Notes: generated by a model from the sequence alone, not told the origin. Numbered from the stretch's first letter, positions 17,574 through 29,220 are shown. The stretch: 64,000 nt of DNA from Halomonas elongata DSM 2581 (GCF_000196875.2 NC_014532.2:3162001-3226000), one strand, 5' to 3'. A program made the numbers and translations.

Positions 17574-17644
17574 CCCCTGCCCGCGCACGCCACCTCGTCT
17601 GCTATGCTGGCGACTTCCTGCTCGCCATCGACCGAGGAAGCCTC

Positions 17645-18517
17645 GTGCCACTTCGCGACCTGTCCATCGGCCTGGGTGTCATCGTCATCTGGGCGCTGAA
17701 CATCATCGTCATCAAGGTCGGCGTGGCCGACATGCCACCCCTGCTGCTGACCACGCTGCGCTTTGCCCTGGTGGCCCTGCTGCTCGTGCCCTTTCATCCG
17801 GTCGCCCGCCACCAGCTGCCCTTTCTGGCCTTGCTGTCGCTGACCTTCGGCACGCTGCACTTCGCCCTGCTGTTCATCGGCCTCGGTCAGGCCGAAGCGG
17901 GAACCGGCGCCCTGCTGGTACAGATGGGCACGCCCTTCGCCACCCTGCTGGCGGTGATCGTGCTCAAGGAGCGCCTGGGGTTCCGCCGCCTGACGGGCCT
18001 GATCCTCTCCTTCGCCGGCATCATGGTGCTGGCCGGCGGCCCGACATTGCCCGCCCCGCTGCCCACCGCCCTGCTGCTCACCAGTGCTCTCGGCTGGGCC
18101 ATCTCGCAGTTGCTGATCAAGCGCGGGCCCAATGTGCCGCCCCTGGCACTGGCCGGCTGGGTGGCCCTGTTCGCCATCCCACAGGTCGCGCTGGGGTCAT
18201 GGTGGCTCGAACGGGACCAACTGGCAGCGCTCGGTGACGCCGGCTGGATCGGCTGGGGGGCAGTCTTCTACACGGCGGTGATGTCCTCGATCGTCGCCTA
18301 TGGCGCCTGGTATGGCTTGCTGCGCCGTCACCCCGTCAATCGCGTGGTGCCGTTGACGCTGCTGGTTCCGGTACTCGCGGTGGGGCTCGGCGTCTTGCTG
18401 CTCGGCGATTCACTGGGCCCCCACAAGCTGATCGGGGGCGGCCTGGTGATCGTCGGCATCGGCTTGATCGTGCTGCGCTTCAGGAAACGGGGTGGCACGC
18501 CGCGTCGAGCGTCGTGA
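17645..18517 (+). CDS. DMT-superfamily transporter, EamA repeats
   Basis: Inner-membrane exporter of the drug/metabolite transporter superfamily, 290 aa, with ten predicted helices in two EamA repeats (about residues 5-135 and 145-280). The first repeat opens LGVIVIWALNIIVIKVGVADMPPLLLTTLRFALVALL and the second ends LLGDSLGPHKLIGGGLVIVGIGLIVLR, both typical. The GTG start follows GAGGA by 7 nt. Family members export amino acids or other metabolites; the substrate is not evident. It is convergent with yciO and apparently monocistronic. Confidence 0.88.
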   Translation: MPLRDLSIGLGVIVIWALNIIVIKVGVADMPPLLLTTLRFALVALLLVPFHPVARHQLPFLALLSLTFGTLHFALLFIGLGQAEAGTGALLVQMGTPFATLLAVIVLKERLGFRRLTGLILSFAGIMVLAGGPTLPAPLPTALLLTSALGWAISQLLIKRGPNVPPLALAGWVALFAIPQVALGSWWLERDQLAALGDAGWIGWGAVFYTAVMSSIVAYGAWYGLLRRHPVNRVVPLTLLVPVLAVGLGVLLLGDSLGPHKLIGGGLVIVGIGLIVLRFRKRGGTPRRAS

Positions 18518-18580
18518 AGGCCCGGCACACGGCCGGACCAGGGGAGATGCGTCACGCCACAGCGGGACGCTTTGCGACAG

Positions 18581-19204
18581 TTATTCCTGGAAGGGAGCGA
18601 TATCCCCGCGTCCCTCGCGGACGATCTGCGGCGGAAGTTCGCGCAGATCGATGACGCTGGTCGGTTCCAGGTGACAGGCGCCGCCATCGATGACCAGATC
18701 CAGGTGCGCGCCGAAGCGCTCGCGGATTTCCTCGGCCTCGGTCATCGGCTGCTCTTCCCCCACCGGGATCAGCGTCACGCTCATCAAGGGTTCACCCAGC
18801 TCGGCGAGCAGCGCCCGGGGAATCGGATGGTCCGGCACACGCACGCCGATGGAGCGACGCTTGGGATGCAGCAACAGCCGCGGCACCTCGCTGGTGGCCT
18901 GGAGGATGAAGGTATAGGCGCCGGGCGTATGCGCCTTGAGCAGGCGAAAGACGGCGTTGTCCACCTTGGCGTAGGTGCCGATCTCGGACAGGTCCGAGCA
19001 CACCAGGGTGAAGTTGTGCTTGTCATCGAGGGAACGCAACCACTTGATGCGCTCGATGGCCTTCTTGTCGCCGAGATGGCAGCCCAGGGCATAACCCGAG
19101 TCGGTGGGATAGGCGATCACGCCGCCATCGCGGATGATACGGACCGCCTGATCGATGAGTCGCTTCTGGGGATTTTCGGGATGAATCTGGAAGAACTGGC
19201 TCAT
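18581..19204 (-). CDS. yciO: YciO/Sua5-family threonylcarbamoyl-AMP synthase-like protein
   Basis: 207 aa, almost identical in length to E. coli YciO, with a single YrdC-type domain: GGVIAYPTDSGYALGCHLGDKKAIERIKWLRSLDDKHNF binds nucleotide and threonine in this fold, followed by FTLVCSDLSEIG, PGAYTFILQAT and SIGVRVPDHPI. The Lys-Arg-Ser set in KWLRSL differs from TsaC, as in other YciO proteins, so it is assigned as a YciO paralog rather than the main t6A enzyme. The ATG at 19204 opens with MSQFFQIHPENPQKR, the conserved YciO N-terminus. It lies 35 bp downstream of rnm, the same neighbour as in E. coli, and is probably co-transcribed with it. Confidence 0.93.
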   Translation of the reverse strand: MSQFFQIHPENPQKRLIDQAVRIIRDGGVIAYPTDSGYALGCHLGDKKAIERIKWLRSLDDKHNFTLVCSDLSEIGTYAKVDNAVFRLLKAHTPGAYTFILQATSEVPRLLLHPKRRSIGVRVPDHPIPRALLAELGEPLMSVTLIPVGEEQPMTEAEEIRERFGAHLDLVIDGGACHLEPTSVIDLRELPPQIVREGRGDIAPFQE

Positions 19205-19239
19205 GGGCGCTCCCTGTTCTGTCGGGGACATTCGCCGGC

Positions 19240-20148
19240 TCAGGCCGCCGGCATGGAGCGGCCGAACGTGGCCGCGAGACGAGGATGGGTCCAGACCGGT
19301 GCCACCGCCGTACGCGGCACCGCTGTCATGCTGCCCGGTGCCAGGTGGCCGCCGGGGAAGTGGAAGTCGCTGCCGAGCGAGGCCAGCAGGCCCCGCTCGT
19401 CCAGTTGGCGCGCCAGGTCGCGCGTGACATCGGGATTCTGGAAGCCGCTGACCAGCTCGGAGGCCTGGCCTCCGGCGGCATGGAAGTCGTCGAGCAGTTG
19501 CCCGCGCTTGCGACGGGTCAGGCCGTAACGCAGCGGATGCGCCAGCGCCGCCACGCCGCCGGCATCGAGCACCCAGGCCACGACCGTGGAAAGCGGCGGC
19601 CAATGGGCCTTGATGTCCCCCGCCTTGCCGTTGCCCAGATGACGACGAAAGGCAGTGGCCATATCGGGGACCAGCTCCGCCGCCACCAGCGCCCGCGCGA
19701 AGTCCGGGCGGCCCAGGGGGCGATCCGAGCCAGCCTGTTCCCGGGCTCGCTCGAGGGCGTTCGCCAGGCCGATCCGTTCCATGCGCGCGGCGATCTGCAC
19801 GGCACGGCGCTCGCGCGCCTCGGCCTGATGCTCCAGTCCCACGGCAAGCTCGCCCTGAACGCCCGCCGGCAGCAACCCCACCACATGGATGTTGAGGCCC
19901 CGCCATTGGCAGGACAGCTCGGTGCCGGGCAGCACCACCACGCCGTGACGCTCGCCGGCAGCACGCGCCCGTTCGACACCGGCGACGGTATCGTGGTCGG
20001 TCAATGCCATGTGGGTCAGCCCACGCGCCGCGCACGCCTCGACCAGCGCCTCGGGCGACAGGGCCCCATCGGACGCGGTGGAGTGCATGTGAAGGTCGAT
20101 GGAGAGCGCTTCGCCCTCGAAACGCTCGGGAAGTGCATTCATTGGCAT
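19240..20148 (-). CDS. rnm: PHP-domain 5'-3' exoribonuclease RNase AM
   Basis: About 302 aa PHP phosphoesterase homologous to E. coli RNase AM (YciV/TrpH), which trims 5' ends of 5S rRNA and other RNAs. Metal-binding motifs: IDLHMHSTASDG (His-x-His), LTDHDTVAGV (Asp-His-Asp), LPGTELSCQW (Glu), ALAHPLRYGL (His) and LGSDFHFPGG (Asp-x-His). Start uncertain: an ATG at 20148 (MPMNALPERF) gives the family length, while an ATG at 20184 and a TTG at 20211 are also in frame; none has a good Shine-Dalgarno. It is followed by yciO as in E. coli. Confidence 0.9.
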   Translation of the reverse strand: MPMNALPERFEGEALSIDLHMHSTASDGALSPEALVEACAARGLTHMALTDHDTVAGVERARAAGERHGVVVLPGTELSCQWRGLNIHVVGLLPAGVQGELAVGLEHQAEARERRAVQIAARMERIGLANALERAREQAGSDRPLGRPDFARALVAAELVPDMATAFRRHLGNGKAGDIKAHWPPLSTVVAWVLDAGGVAALAHPLRYGLTRRKRGQLLDDFHAAGGQASELVSGFQNPDVTRDLARQLDERGLLASLGSDFHFPGGHLAPGSMTAVPRTAVAPVWTHPRLAATFGRSMPAA

Positions 20149-20265
20149 GACGCCGGCAGGTGTCTTTGTCAGAATAACGTCCATGTTGCTCGCGCGGCCC
20201 ATGGGGGTCAATGCTGAGCCCTCTCGTTCACGCGGTGCAAGCCGCTTTACCGAGGACTATCCGAG

Positions 20266-20565
20266 ATGCTCTACGCCATCATCAGTGAAGATGTGAATGA
20301 CAGCCTGGAGCGGCGCCTGGCCGCACGTCCCGACCACCTGGCCCGCCTCGAGGCGCTGCGCGACGAGGGTCGCCTGGTGCTGGCCGGCCCGCACCCCGCC
20401 ATCGACAGCGAGTCGCCGGGCGACGCGGGTTTCAGCGGCAGCCTGGTGATCGCCGAGTTCGACGACCTGGAAAGTGCACAGGCCTGGGCCGACGCCGACC
20501 CCTTCGTCATCGCCGGCGTCTACGCCAGGGTCACCGTGAAGCCCTTCAAGCGGGTGCTGCCCTGA
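20266..20565 (+). CDS. yciI: YciI-family protein
   Basis: Small cytoplasmic protein of 99 aa, alpha-beta YciI/ferredoxin-like fold. Begins [29 protein letters not shown], with His24 at the conserved putative active-site position, then LVLAGP, the conserved core [23 protein letters not shown] and a C-terminal [13 protein letters not shown] strand. The biochemical role is unknown, though a dehalogenase/dehydrochlorinase-like relative exists. It is divergent from rnm; in enterobacteria yciI also lies near yciO and rnm. Confidence 0.9.
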   Translation: MLYAIISEDVNDSLERRLAARPDHLARLEALRDEGRLVLAGPHPAIDSESPGDAGFSGSLVIAEFDDLESAQAWADADPFVIAGVYARVTVKPFKRVLP

Positions 20566-20583
20566 TCCCGGCGACGCCTTGAG

Positions 20584-20620
20584 TTATCCACCGCGGATTT
20601 CCCACAGATACTGTGGATAA
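20584..20620. promoter_or_regulatory. Pair of inverted DnaA boxes upstream of mnmC
   Basis: TTATCCACC at 20584-20592 differs in one base from the DnaA box TTATCCACA. TGTGGATAA at 20612-20620 is a perfect box on the other strand. Together they form a 9-bp inverted repeat GTTATCCAC/GTGGATAAC. They may bind DnaA near mnmC, or simply act as a hairpin after yciI. Confidence 0.5.
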
Positions 20621-20717
20621 CATTGTTGAAACGCCGCGGACGCATCTCCCAGGCCCGGTCGCCATGCCGCCATGACGACATCGATCAAATTTTGACCAAC
20701 AGACGCGGAGTCACGTC

Positions 20718-22742
20718 TTGCCCCCCGCCCATGATCCGTTGCCGCCGCTCGCCGGCCTGACCCGGGCCCACCTCGACTGGCGACCCGACGACGGCGGGGA
20801 AGACACGCCGCACTCGAGCGAATTCGACGATGTCTATTTCTCGCGCCATGACGGACGCGCCGAGACCGAGCACGTCTTCCTCGACGCCAACCGCCTGCCC
20901 GAGCGTTTCCAGGACTGGACGGAAGACCGTCCATTCGTCATCGGCGAGACCGGCTTCGGCACCGGGCTGAACATGCTGTGTGCCTGGGCCTGTTTCGATG
21001 CCCATGCGCCCGCCCGCGCCAGGCTGCACCTGGTCTCCACGGAGCTCTACCCGCTCGACCGTCGTGACCTGGCCAGGGCTCTGGCCGCCTGGCCCGACCT
21101 TGCCGACCGCGCGGCGGTGCTGCTGGCCCAGTGGCCCGAGCCGGTCAGCGGCGTGCACCGCCTGTGGCTCGACGCTCGCGTGACCCTGGACCTGCACTTC
21201 GGCGACACGGCCGAGCGCCTGCGATGGCTCGACGGCCGAGTCGATGCCTGGTTCCTCGATGGCTTCGCCCCTGCCCGCAATCCCGACATGTGGCAGCCGG
21301 CGCTGTTCGCCGCCATGGCGGCGCGCTCGCGCCCCGGTGCTACCTTCGCCACCTTCACCTGTGCCGGTGTGGTCAAGCGCGGCCTCGCGGCCGCCGGTTT
21401 CGCCTGGCGCAAGGTGCCCGGCTTCGGTCGCAAGCGCGAGATGCTCGCCGGCGAGATCGCCACGCCTCCGGCGGACGAACGTCGTCGTGCCACGCCCTGG
21501 TTCACACCGCCCGCCCCTTGCCCGAGGCGGCGAGTGGCGGTCATCGGCGGCGGCATCGCCGGCACCAGCGTGGCCGCCGCCCTGGCCCGGCGCGGCGTGG
21601 CGGTGACGCTGATCGACCGCGAAGGCCCCGGTGCCGGTGCCTCCGGCAATCGCCAGGGCGTGCTCTACGTCAAGCTCGCCGCCGAGACCAACGACCAGAG
21701 TCGCTGCTATCTGGCCGGCCTGCTGCACAGCCGACGCTGGCTCGATGCACTCGACCCCGATGGCAGCCTGTGGCAACCCTGCGGCGTACTGCAGCTTGCC
21801 ACCACCCCGCGCGAGGCGAAGCGCCAGACCGCCTTCCTCGCCAACCATCCGCTGCCCGACAGCGTGGTGCGCGGCGTGTCCTCGGAGCAGGCCAGCCAGC
21901 TCGCCGACATCCCGATCGAGAATGGCGGCCTCGAGTACCCGCTTGCCGGCTGGGTGCGGCCGGATGCGCTGTGTCGACGACTCGCCGCCACGCCCGGCGT
22001 GACCTTACTGCGCGCCGAGGTCGACGACATCACCGCCACGCCCGAGGGATGGCGGCTGTCGATGACGACCGACCAAGGGCCAGACGAGTTCGATGCCGAT
22101 CAGGTGGTGATCGCCACGGCTAGCCTGGCCAACCGTTTCACCCAGACCGCCGACCTGCCACTCCAGCCGGTGCGCGGCCAGGTCTCGAGCCTGACGCTGC
22201 CCGAGAACGCCCCCGCACCGAGCCGGGTGATCTGCGCGGGCGGCTATGTGGCACCGCCCCGGGAGGGCCGGCTGACCTTCGGCGCCACCTTCCGCCCCAA
22301 CGAGACGGATACCCGGGTGAGCGACGCCGACCACCGGGCCAACCGCGACGAACTGACCCGCACCCTCCCCGGCTATGCCGCGGCCCTGGAAGGATCGGGA
22401 GCACCGCTCGACACGGCGGCATTCGACGGGCGCGCTGCGGTGCGCGCGGCGAGTCCGGACAAGACACCCTACGCCGGTCCCGTCCCGGACGCCGCCGCCT
22501 GGCGCCAGGCCTATGCGCTGCTGGCCAAGGACGCCACCCGGATTCCCGACCTCGCCGGACAGCATCATCCGGGGTTGTGGATCAGTGCCGCCCATGGCTC
22601 CCGAGGACTGGCCAGCGCCCCGCTATGCGCCGAGGTCATCGCCTCGCGCATCTGCGACGAACCGATGCCCCTGGAAGCGCCCCTGGTCGACCACCTGCAT
22701 CCGGGACGACGACTGATCCGCGAGCTGATTCGCGGCGGCTGA
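20718..22742 (+). CDS. mnmC: Bifunctional tRNA mnm5s2U biosynthesis protein MnmC
   Basis: Cytoplasmic enzyme making the last two steps of mnm5s2U at tRNA wobble position 34: the FAD domain removes carboxymethyl from cmnm5s2U, and the methyltransferase adds methyl from SAM. 674 aa, like E. coli MnmC. The N-terminal methyltransferase (1-245) shows FVIGETGFGTGLNMLCAW (SAM loop) and DAWFLDGFAPARNPDMW. The C-terminal oxidoreductase (from about 270) shows VAVIGGGIAGTSVAAALARRG (dinucleotide fold) and GASGNRQGVLY. The start is TTG: GGAG lies 7 nt upstream and no ATG fits. It is convergent with the CitB-like gene, 13 bp apart. Confidence 0.95.
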   Translation: MPPAHDPLPPLAGLTRAHLDWRPDDGGEDTPHSSEFDDVYFSRHDGRAETEHVFLDANRLPERFQDWTEDRPFVIGETGFGTGLNMLCAWACFDAHAPARARLHLVSTELYPLDRRDLARALAAWPDLADRAAVLLAQWPEPVSGVHRLWLDARVTLDLHFGDTAERLRWLDGRVDAWFLDGFAPARNPDMWQPALFAAMAARSRPGATFATFTCAGVVKRGLAAAGFAWRKVPGFGRKREMLAGEIATPPADERRRATPWFTPPAPCPRRRVAVIGGGIAGTSVAAALARRGVAVTLIDREGPGAGASGNRQGVLYVKLAAETNDQSRCYLAGLLHSRRWLDALDPDGSLWQPCGVLQLATTPREAKRQTAFLANHPLPDSVVRGVSSEQASQLADIPIENGGLEYPLAGWVRPDALCRRLAATPGVTLLRAEVDDITATPEGWRLSMTTDQGPDEFDADQVVIATASLANRFTQTADLPLQPVRGQVSSLTLPENAPAPSRVICAGGYVAPPREGRLTFGATFRPNETDTRVSDADHRANRDELTRTLPGYAAALEGSGAPLDTAAFDGRAAVRAASPDKTPYAGPVPDAAAWRQAYALLAKDATRIPDLAGQHHPGLWISAAHGSRGLASAPLCAEVIASRICDEPMPLEAPLVDHLHPGRRLIRELIRGG

Positions 22743-22755
22743 GAAAGAGACTCTA

Positions 22756-23472
22756 TTAGTTATCGGCCAGCCTCCCCAACGAGCGCCGGTCGAGACACCG
22801 ATAAGTGAAGGAAGGCCGCCCCACCTGACCGTAGTGGAAGGATTCGTCGAGCAACTCGATGTCGGTCAGGTACTTGAGATACTTGCGCACCGAGACCCGC
22901 GACATGCCGGTGGCCGGCAGCAAGGCCTCGGTGGTGAAGGCGTCGTCATCGAGTTCGAGGATCGCCCTCGCCACTCGCGTCAGGGTCGGCACGGTCAGTC
23001 CCTTGGGCAGATCGCCTGCCCGACGCGGCGCGGAAGGCTGAGCCGGCTGGAACAACCGATCAATATCGCGCTGGGCCACCTGGCTCGGCAGTTCGGCCAG
23101 GGCGTCGCGTGCCTGTCGGCAGGCCAGCAGAGCATCGCGGAAGCGCTCGAAGGTGAATGGCTTGACCAGATAGTCGCTGACCCCCAGGCGTCGCGCGGTG
23201 CGCACCATTGCGGTCTCGGCGGCGGCGGTGATCAGCACCACCTCGACATCGCGTCCGTTGCGCTGCAGATACCGGACGACCTCGAGGCCGCTGCGATTGC
23301 GCAGGTAGATGTCGAGCAACACGAGGTCAACCGCCTCGCGCTCGAGCACATCGATCGCCGCCGGCACGCCATCGCACTGGGCGACCAGTTGCATGTCGTC
23401 CAGTCGATTGAGGTACTCGACATTGAGGCGCATGACCATGGGGTCATCCTCGACGATCAGCACGCGCATCAT
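22756..23472 (-). CDS. CitB/DcuR-family response regulator
   Basis: Transcription factor of a citrate or C4-dicarboxylate two-component system, 238 aa. The receiver domain (1-122) has the acidic pair in VEDDP, phospho-Asp54 in LVLLDIYLRNRSG and the Lys of LVKPF. The C-terminal helix-turn-helix (about 165-225) reads FTTEALLPATGMSRVSVRKYLKYL and continues to YGQVGRPSFTYRC, the hallmark of the CitB/DpiA/DcuR group. ATGATG start codons overlap the kinase stop, with AAGGAG just upstream; 23472 or 23469 is used. It likely activates the carrier gene at 25354 and possibly oadGAB. Confidence 0.93.
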   Translation of the reverse strand: MMRVLIVEDDPMVMRLNVEYLNRLDDMQLVAQCDGVPAAIDVLEREAVDLVLLDIYLRNRSGLEVVRYLQRNGRDVEVVLITAAAETAMVRTARRLGVSDYLVKPFTFERFRDALLACRQARDALAELPSQVAQRDIDRLFQPAQPSAPRRAGDLPKGLTVPTLTRVARAILELDDDAFTTEALLPATGMSRVSVRKYLKYLTDIELLDESFHYGQVGRPSFTYRCLDRRSLGRLADN

Positions 23473-25103
23473 CCTTCTCCTTCGCCGCTTTGCGAAGCCA
23501 CCGGATAAGGCAGCTCGACTTCGAACAAGGCGCCCCGGCCCGTCTCGCTGTAGACCGCCAGGCTGCCGCCGCACGCCTCGACCCGTTCACGTACCGCACT
23601 CAACCCCAGGCCACGACGCACGCCCTTGGTCGAGACACCGGGCTCGAACAACCGCTCGCGAACCCGGGGCGCAATGCCATCGCCGGTGTCCTGAACGTGC
23701 ACGTCGAGCAGGTCTTCGTCCCAACTCAGCGTCAACGTCACGCACCGTTCGTCTCGGCCCTCGACGGCATCGAAGGCGTTTTCCAGCAAATTGCCCAGCA
23801 CCGTGACCAACGTATGCGCCGATGCCGACTCGGCCGGCGTGGGCAGGCTCGACTCGAGCAACACCTCGAGGTGCAGATTGCGCTCCCGGGCCTCACTGCA
23901 CTTGCCGAGCAGAAAGCCTGCCAGCACCGGATCTTCGATGTCCGAAGCCAGGACCACCCCCTGTGTGACGTGATGATCGACCAGTTCCCCCAGATAGCCG
24001 CGCAGGCTGTCGAGATCTCCCATCTGCGCCAGCCCCAGCATGACATGGCGCTGATTCTTGAACTCATGGGTGGTAGCGCGCAGGGCCTCCGCGTAGCGAC
24101 TGACGCCGGTCAACTGCTCGGCCAGGGCATTGACCTCGCTCTTGTCGCGAAAGGTAGCGATGGCGCCGATCACTTGCCCACGATGATGGATCGGCAGGCG
24201 ATTGGCGAGCACCACCTGGCCGTTGAGGTCGAGTTCCCGATCGAGCTTCTCGCCATCGCCGGCGAGCACCTCGGGCAAGCCGCTGTGCGGCAGATAGTCG
24301 GCCACCGCCTCGCCCAGGGGCGGCGACCCCAGCCCGGCACCGGCCAGCAGTTGCCGGGCAGTCGGATTGGCCAGGGTGATGCGCGCTTCGCGATCCACCG
24401 CCAGGATCCCCTCATGCACTGAAGCCAGCATGGCCTGGCGCTCCTCCACCAGGCGCGTGATCTGATAGGGCTCGAGCCCCAGTAGTACGCGTTTGATGTA
24501 GCGTGCCAACCAGCGTGCGCCCAGGGCACCGACGATCATCAGCAGGAGCACCCCGACCATCACGTCACGACGGTTATCGGCGAGCAACGCCCCCAGGGAA
24601 TCGAGCGTCACTCCCACCGCTACCGCGCCGATCACCTCGCCCTGGTCATCGCGAACTGGCGCGAAGCCACGGATGCTGGTGCCCAGGGTACCCTCCGCCC
24701 GCGAGTGATAGACCTCGCCGGCCAGAGCCCGGTCTTCGTCGCCACCGCGGAAGTGGTGACCGATGCGTGACGGCTCCGGGTGAGTCAGACGCGTCGAACG
24801 GTCGTCCATGACCACCATGAAATCGACGCCCAGACGTTGCCGCAGCCCGTCGATACGCGATTGGAGGGCAGCGTCCCCCGTAGCGACGGCTGGCTGCCGG
24901 CGTCGCTCGAGCAGCGCCGCACGCACTCCAGATTCGTCGGCCAGGGTCTGGGCCAGGTCGGTGACACGCCTCGCCTGCGACTGTTCGAGCGCTTCATCCA
25001 ACTGGGCGGTGAACAGCCACAACGCCAGGCCCAGCGAGAGAATCACCATCACCGCCACCAGCAGGAAGATCAGACTGTTCAAACGCAGGTGGGGGCGTGG
25101 CAT
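23469..25103 (-). CDS. CitA-type sensor histidine kinase
   Basis: Membrane sensor for citrate-like carboxylates, 544 aa. Transmembrane helices about 10-32 and 181-200 flank a periplasmic PAS/sCache domain. Arg105-Leu-Thr-His108 aligns by eye with the citrate-contacting Arg-x-x-His of Klebsiella CitA, followed by HHFRGGDED and GTLGTSIRGFAPV. A cytoplasmic PAS (215-320) precedes the SHEF-type H box, here ATTHEFKNQRHVMLGL with His346. The C-terminal HATPase has NLLENAFDAVEG and RRGLGLSAVRERVE. The start at 25103 follows GGAG by 8 nt; longer in-frame starts add leader DNA of the divergent carrier. Confidence 0.92.
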   Translation of the reverse strand: MPRPHLRLNSLIFLLVAVMVILSLGLALWLFTAQLDEALEQSQARRVTDLAQTLADESGVRAALLERRRQPAVATGDAALQSRIDGLRQRLGVDFMVVMDDRSTRLTHPEPSRIGHHFRGGDEDRALAGEVYHSRAEGTLGTSIRGFAPVRDDQGEVIGAVAVGVTLDSLGALLADNRRDVMVGVLLLMIVGALGARWLARYIKRVLLGLEPYQITRLVEERQAMLASVHEGILAVDREARITLANPTARQLLAGAGLGSPPLGEAVADYLPHSGLPEVLAGDGEKLDRELDLNGQVVLANRLPIHHRGQVIGAIATFRDKSEVNALAEQLTGVSRYAEALRATTHEFKNQRHVMLGLAQMGDLDSLRGYLGELVDHHVTQGVVLASDIEDPVLAGFLLGKCSEARERNLHLEVLLESSLPTPAESASAHTLVTVLGNLLENAFDAVEGRDERCVTLTLSWDEDLLDVHVQDTGDGIAPRVRERLFEPGVSTKGVRRGLGLSAVRERVEACGGSLAVYSETGRGALFEVELPYPVASQSGEGEG

Positions 25104-25353
25104 GGAAACGGCTCCGGACAGCAGGACATGACAGGAAGACATTCGACCTTGGTGGCATTCCAGGCACCCTGCCGCTATGCCGTCAAGCGCGCTTTGACTT
25201 TCAATATTTTCAAAACGCTTTAACAACTTCCCCAATCTTGGCGCGGTGCGTGAGAGGCCTATCCTCGTCGCCAGCCATCAGCAGTCGACGGCCAAGACAG
25301 GCTGTCCGCTCACCGTCATCTCGCACGAAATGACCCGCTCCAAGGAGAATCCC
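25104..25353. promoter_or_regulatory. Divergent control region between CitA-type kinase and CitS-type carrier
   Basis: 250 bp without a gene. The AT-rich core at 25195-25235 contains TTGACT and the spaced repeats TTTCAATA and TTTCAAAA about one helical turn apart, the sort of AT-rich direct repeat recognised by CitB/DcuR-type regulators. I see no convincing -10 partner. AAGGAG of the carrier ends the region. Confidence 0.35.
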
Positions 25354-26664
25354 ATGAGTCAGTCCCTGACGGAGCAGGCCGCGCCGCACACCGCGACGTC
25401 GCATGCCTGGCTCGCTCAGCGCATCTTCGGCATGCCGTTGCCCATCTTCGCCCTGGCCCTGGCGGTCATGGTCGCAGCCATCGTCACAGACAGCCTGCCC
25501 ACCGGCATGATCGGCGCCCTGCTGGTGATGATGCTGCTCGGCGAGTGCCTCGGCTTCATCGGCGACCGTCTGCCGATCCTCAAGACTTATCTGGGCGGCG
25601 GCGCCATCCTGGCGATCTTCGGTGCCGCCAGCCTGGTCTATCTCGGCTGGCTGCCCGCCCCGGTGGTCGACAACGTCACCGACTTCATGAAGGGCGGTGG
25701 CTTTCTCAACTTCTATATCGCCGCGCTGATCACCGGCAGCATCCTGGGCATGGATTCCGGAGTGCTGGTCAAGGTCGGCTCGCGCTACGCACTGCCGCTG
25801 CTCTGCGCGGTACTGGGCGCTGCCTTGTTCGCCATGGCGGTCGGCACGCTGCTGGGCTTTTCCGCCCAGGATGCCGTGGTGGTGATCACCCTGCCGATCC
25901 TCGGCGGCGGCATGGGGGCCGGCGCGGTGCCGATGAGCCAGATCTATGAACAACTGCTGGGGCAACCGGCCAGCTACTACATCTCGATCCTGGTGCCGGC
26001 ACTGGCGCTGGGCAACGTCTTCGCCATCATCGTCGCCGGACTGCTCAACGGCCTCGGCAAGCGCTTCCCCGGCTTGACCGGCGATGGCCAGATGATGCCT
26101 GGCGTCGAGGTCGAGGAACACCAGAGCACACCCGAGTTGGGCAAGCTGGGCGTCGGCGTGGTGGCGGCCCTGACGCTGTTCACCGCCGGCCAGCTGCTGG
26201 GCCTGGTCATCCCGCTGCATCCTTATGCGCTGATGATCGTGCTGGTCGCCGTACTCAAGATCCTCGACGTAGTGCCGGACTCGATCAACGACTCGGCCGC
26301 CCAATGGTTCCAGTTCGTCGCCCGCAACTGGACCTTCGCCCTGCTGTTCGGCATCGGCATCGCCTATACCGACCTCGGCCAGGTGATCGACGCCATCTCG
26401 CTGACCTATGTGATGATCGTCTTCGCGGTGGTTGCCGGGGCGGCCTTCGGCGCCGGTCTGGTCGGCAAGCTGGTCGGCTTCTACCCGATCGAATCGGCGA
26501 TCACTGCCGGGCTGTGCATGGCCAACATGGGCGGTACCGGCGACGTCGCGGTGCTCTCCGCGGCACGTCGCATGTCGCTGATGCCCTTCGCACAGATCTC
26601 GTCGCGGCTTGGCGGCGCCTTGATCCTGCTGATCTCGAGTATTGCCGTACCGCTGCTGGTTTGA
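25354..26664 (+). CDS. 2-hydroxycarboxylate transporter family carrier (CitS/CimH-like)
   Basis: Inner-membrane sodium- or proton-coupled carrier for citrate or malate, 436 aa with about 11 helices. It has both reentrant-loop signatures of the family, GGGMGAG (residues 184-190) and MGGTGD (392-397), and the C-terminal AARRMSLMPFAQISSR with the substrate-binding Arg of CitS-type proteins. The ATG is 6 nt after AAGGAG; upstream in-frame ATGs lack a ribosome site. It is divergent from the CitAB-like system, strongly suggesting induction by its substrate. Klebsiella CitS is 446 aa. Citrate versus malate cannot be settled by motif. Confidence 0.92.
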   Translation: MSQSLTEQAAPHTATSHAWLAQRIFGMPLPIFALALAVMVAAIVTDSLPTGMIGALLVMMLLGECLGFIGDRLPILKTYLGGGAILAIFGAASLVYLGWLPAPVVDNVTDFMKGGGFLNFYIAALITGSILGMDSGVLVKVGSRYALPLLCAVLGAALFAMAVGTLLGFSAQDAVVVITLPILGGGMGAGAVPMSQIYEQLLGQPASYYISILVPALALGNVFAIIVAGLLNGLGKRFPGLTGDGQMMPGVEVEEHQSTPELGKLGVGVVAALTLFTAGQLLGLVIPLHPYALMIVLVAVLKILDVVPDSINDSAAQWFQFVARNWTFALLFGIGIAYTDLGQVIDAISLTYVMIVFAVVAGAAFGAGLVGKLVGFYPIESAITAGLCMANMGGTGDVAVLSAARRMSLMPFAQISSRLGGALILLISSIAVPLLV

Positions 26665-26766
26665 GGAAGCGCTGCGTCAAGGGTTCCCTTCATACCCAAT
26701 GGGTAGAGATGGACTTGTCCGGCGACGAGTCTTCGCGAGAGCGCAGTACCACTTCCCTAGGTGCTA

Positions 26767-26788
26767 CATCCGCCGTTCACGGCGGATG
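26767..26788. terminator. Hairpin between the CitS-like gene and the yheU-like gene
   Basis: Perfect 9-bp arms CATCCGCCG and CGGCGGATG with loop TTCA, between convergent genes. No T-run on either side; bidirectional termination is inferred. The surrounding 168 bp hold nothing else I can identify. Confidence 0.5.
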
Positions 26789-26832
26789 ACCCTAGCTTCA
26801 CCTTATCCCCGGCACCTATCTCGTAGCGCGGC

Positions 26833-29203
<2,371 letters not shown>

Positions 29204-29220
29204 CTAGCTTACCAAAGCAA

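Noticed and set aside
19205..20035. N-terminal extension of yciO in frame to 20035
   Set aside because: It overlaps rnm, whose PHP motifs are clear in another frame; YciO family length and start fit 19204.
20584..20620. Replication origin from the DnaA boxes
   Set aside because: Only two boxes, no AT-rich unwinding region and no dnaA, dnaN or gidA nearby.
25238..25256. Sigma-54 promoter for the CitS-like gene
   Set aside because: TGGCGCG is near the -24 element but the -12 TTGC element is not present.
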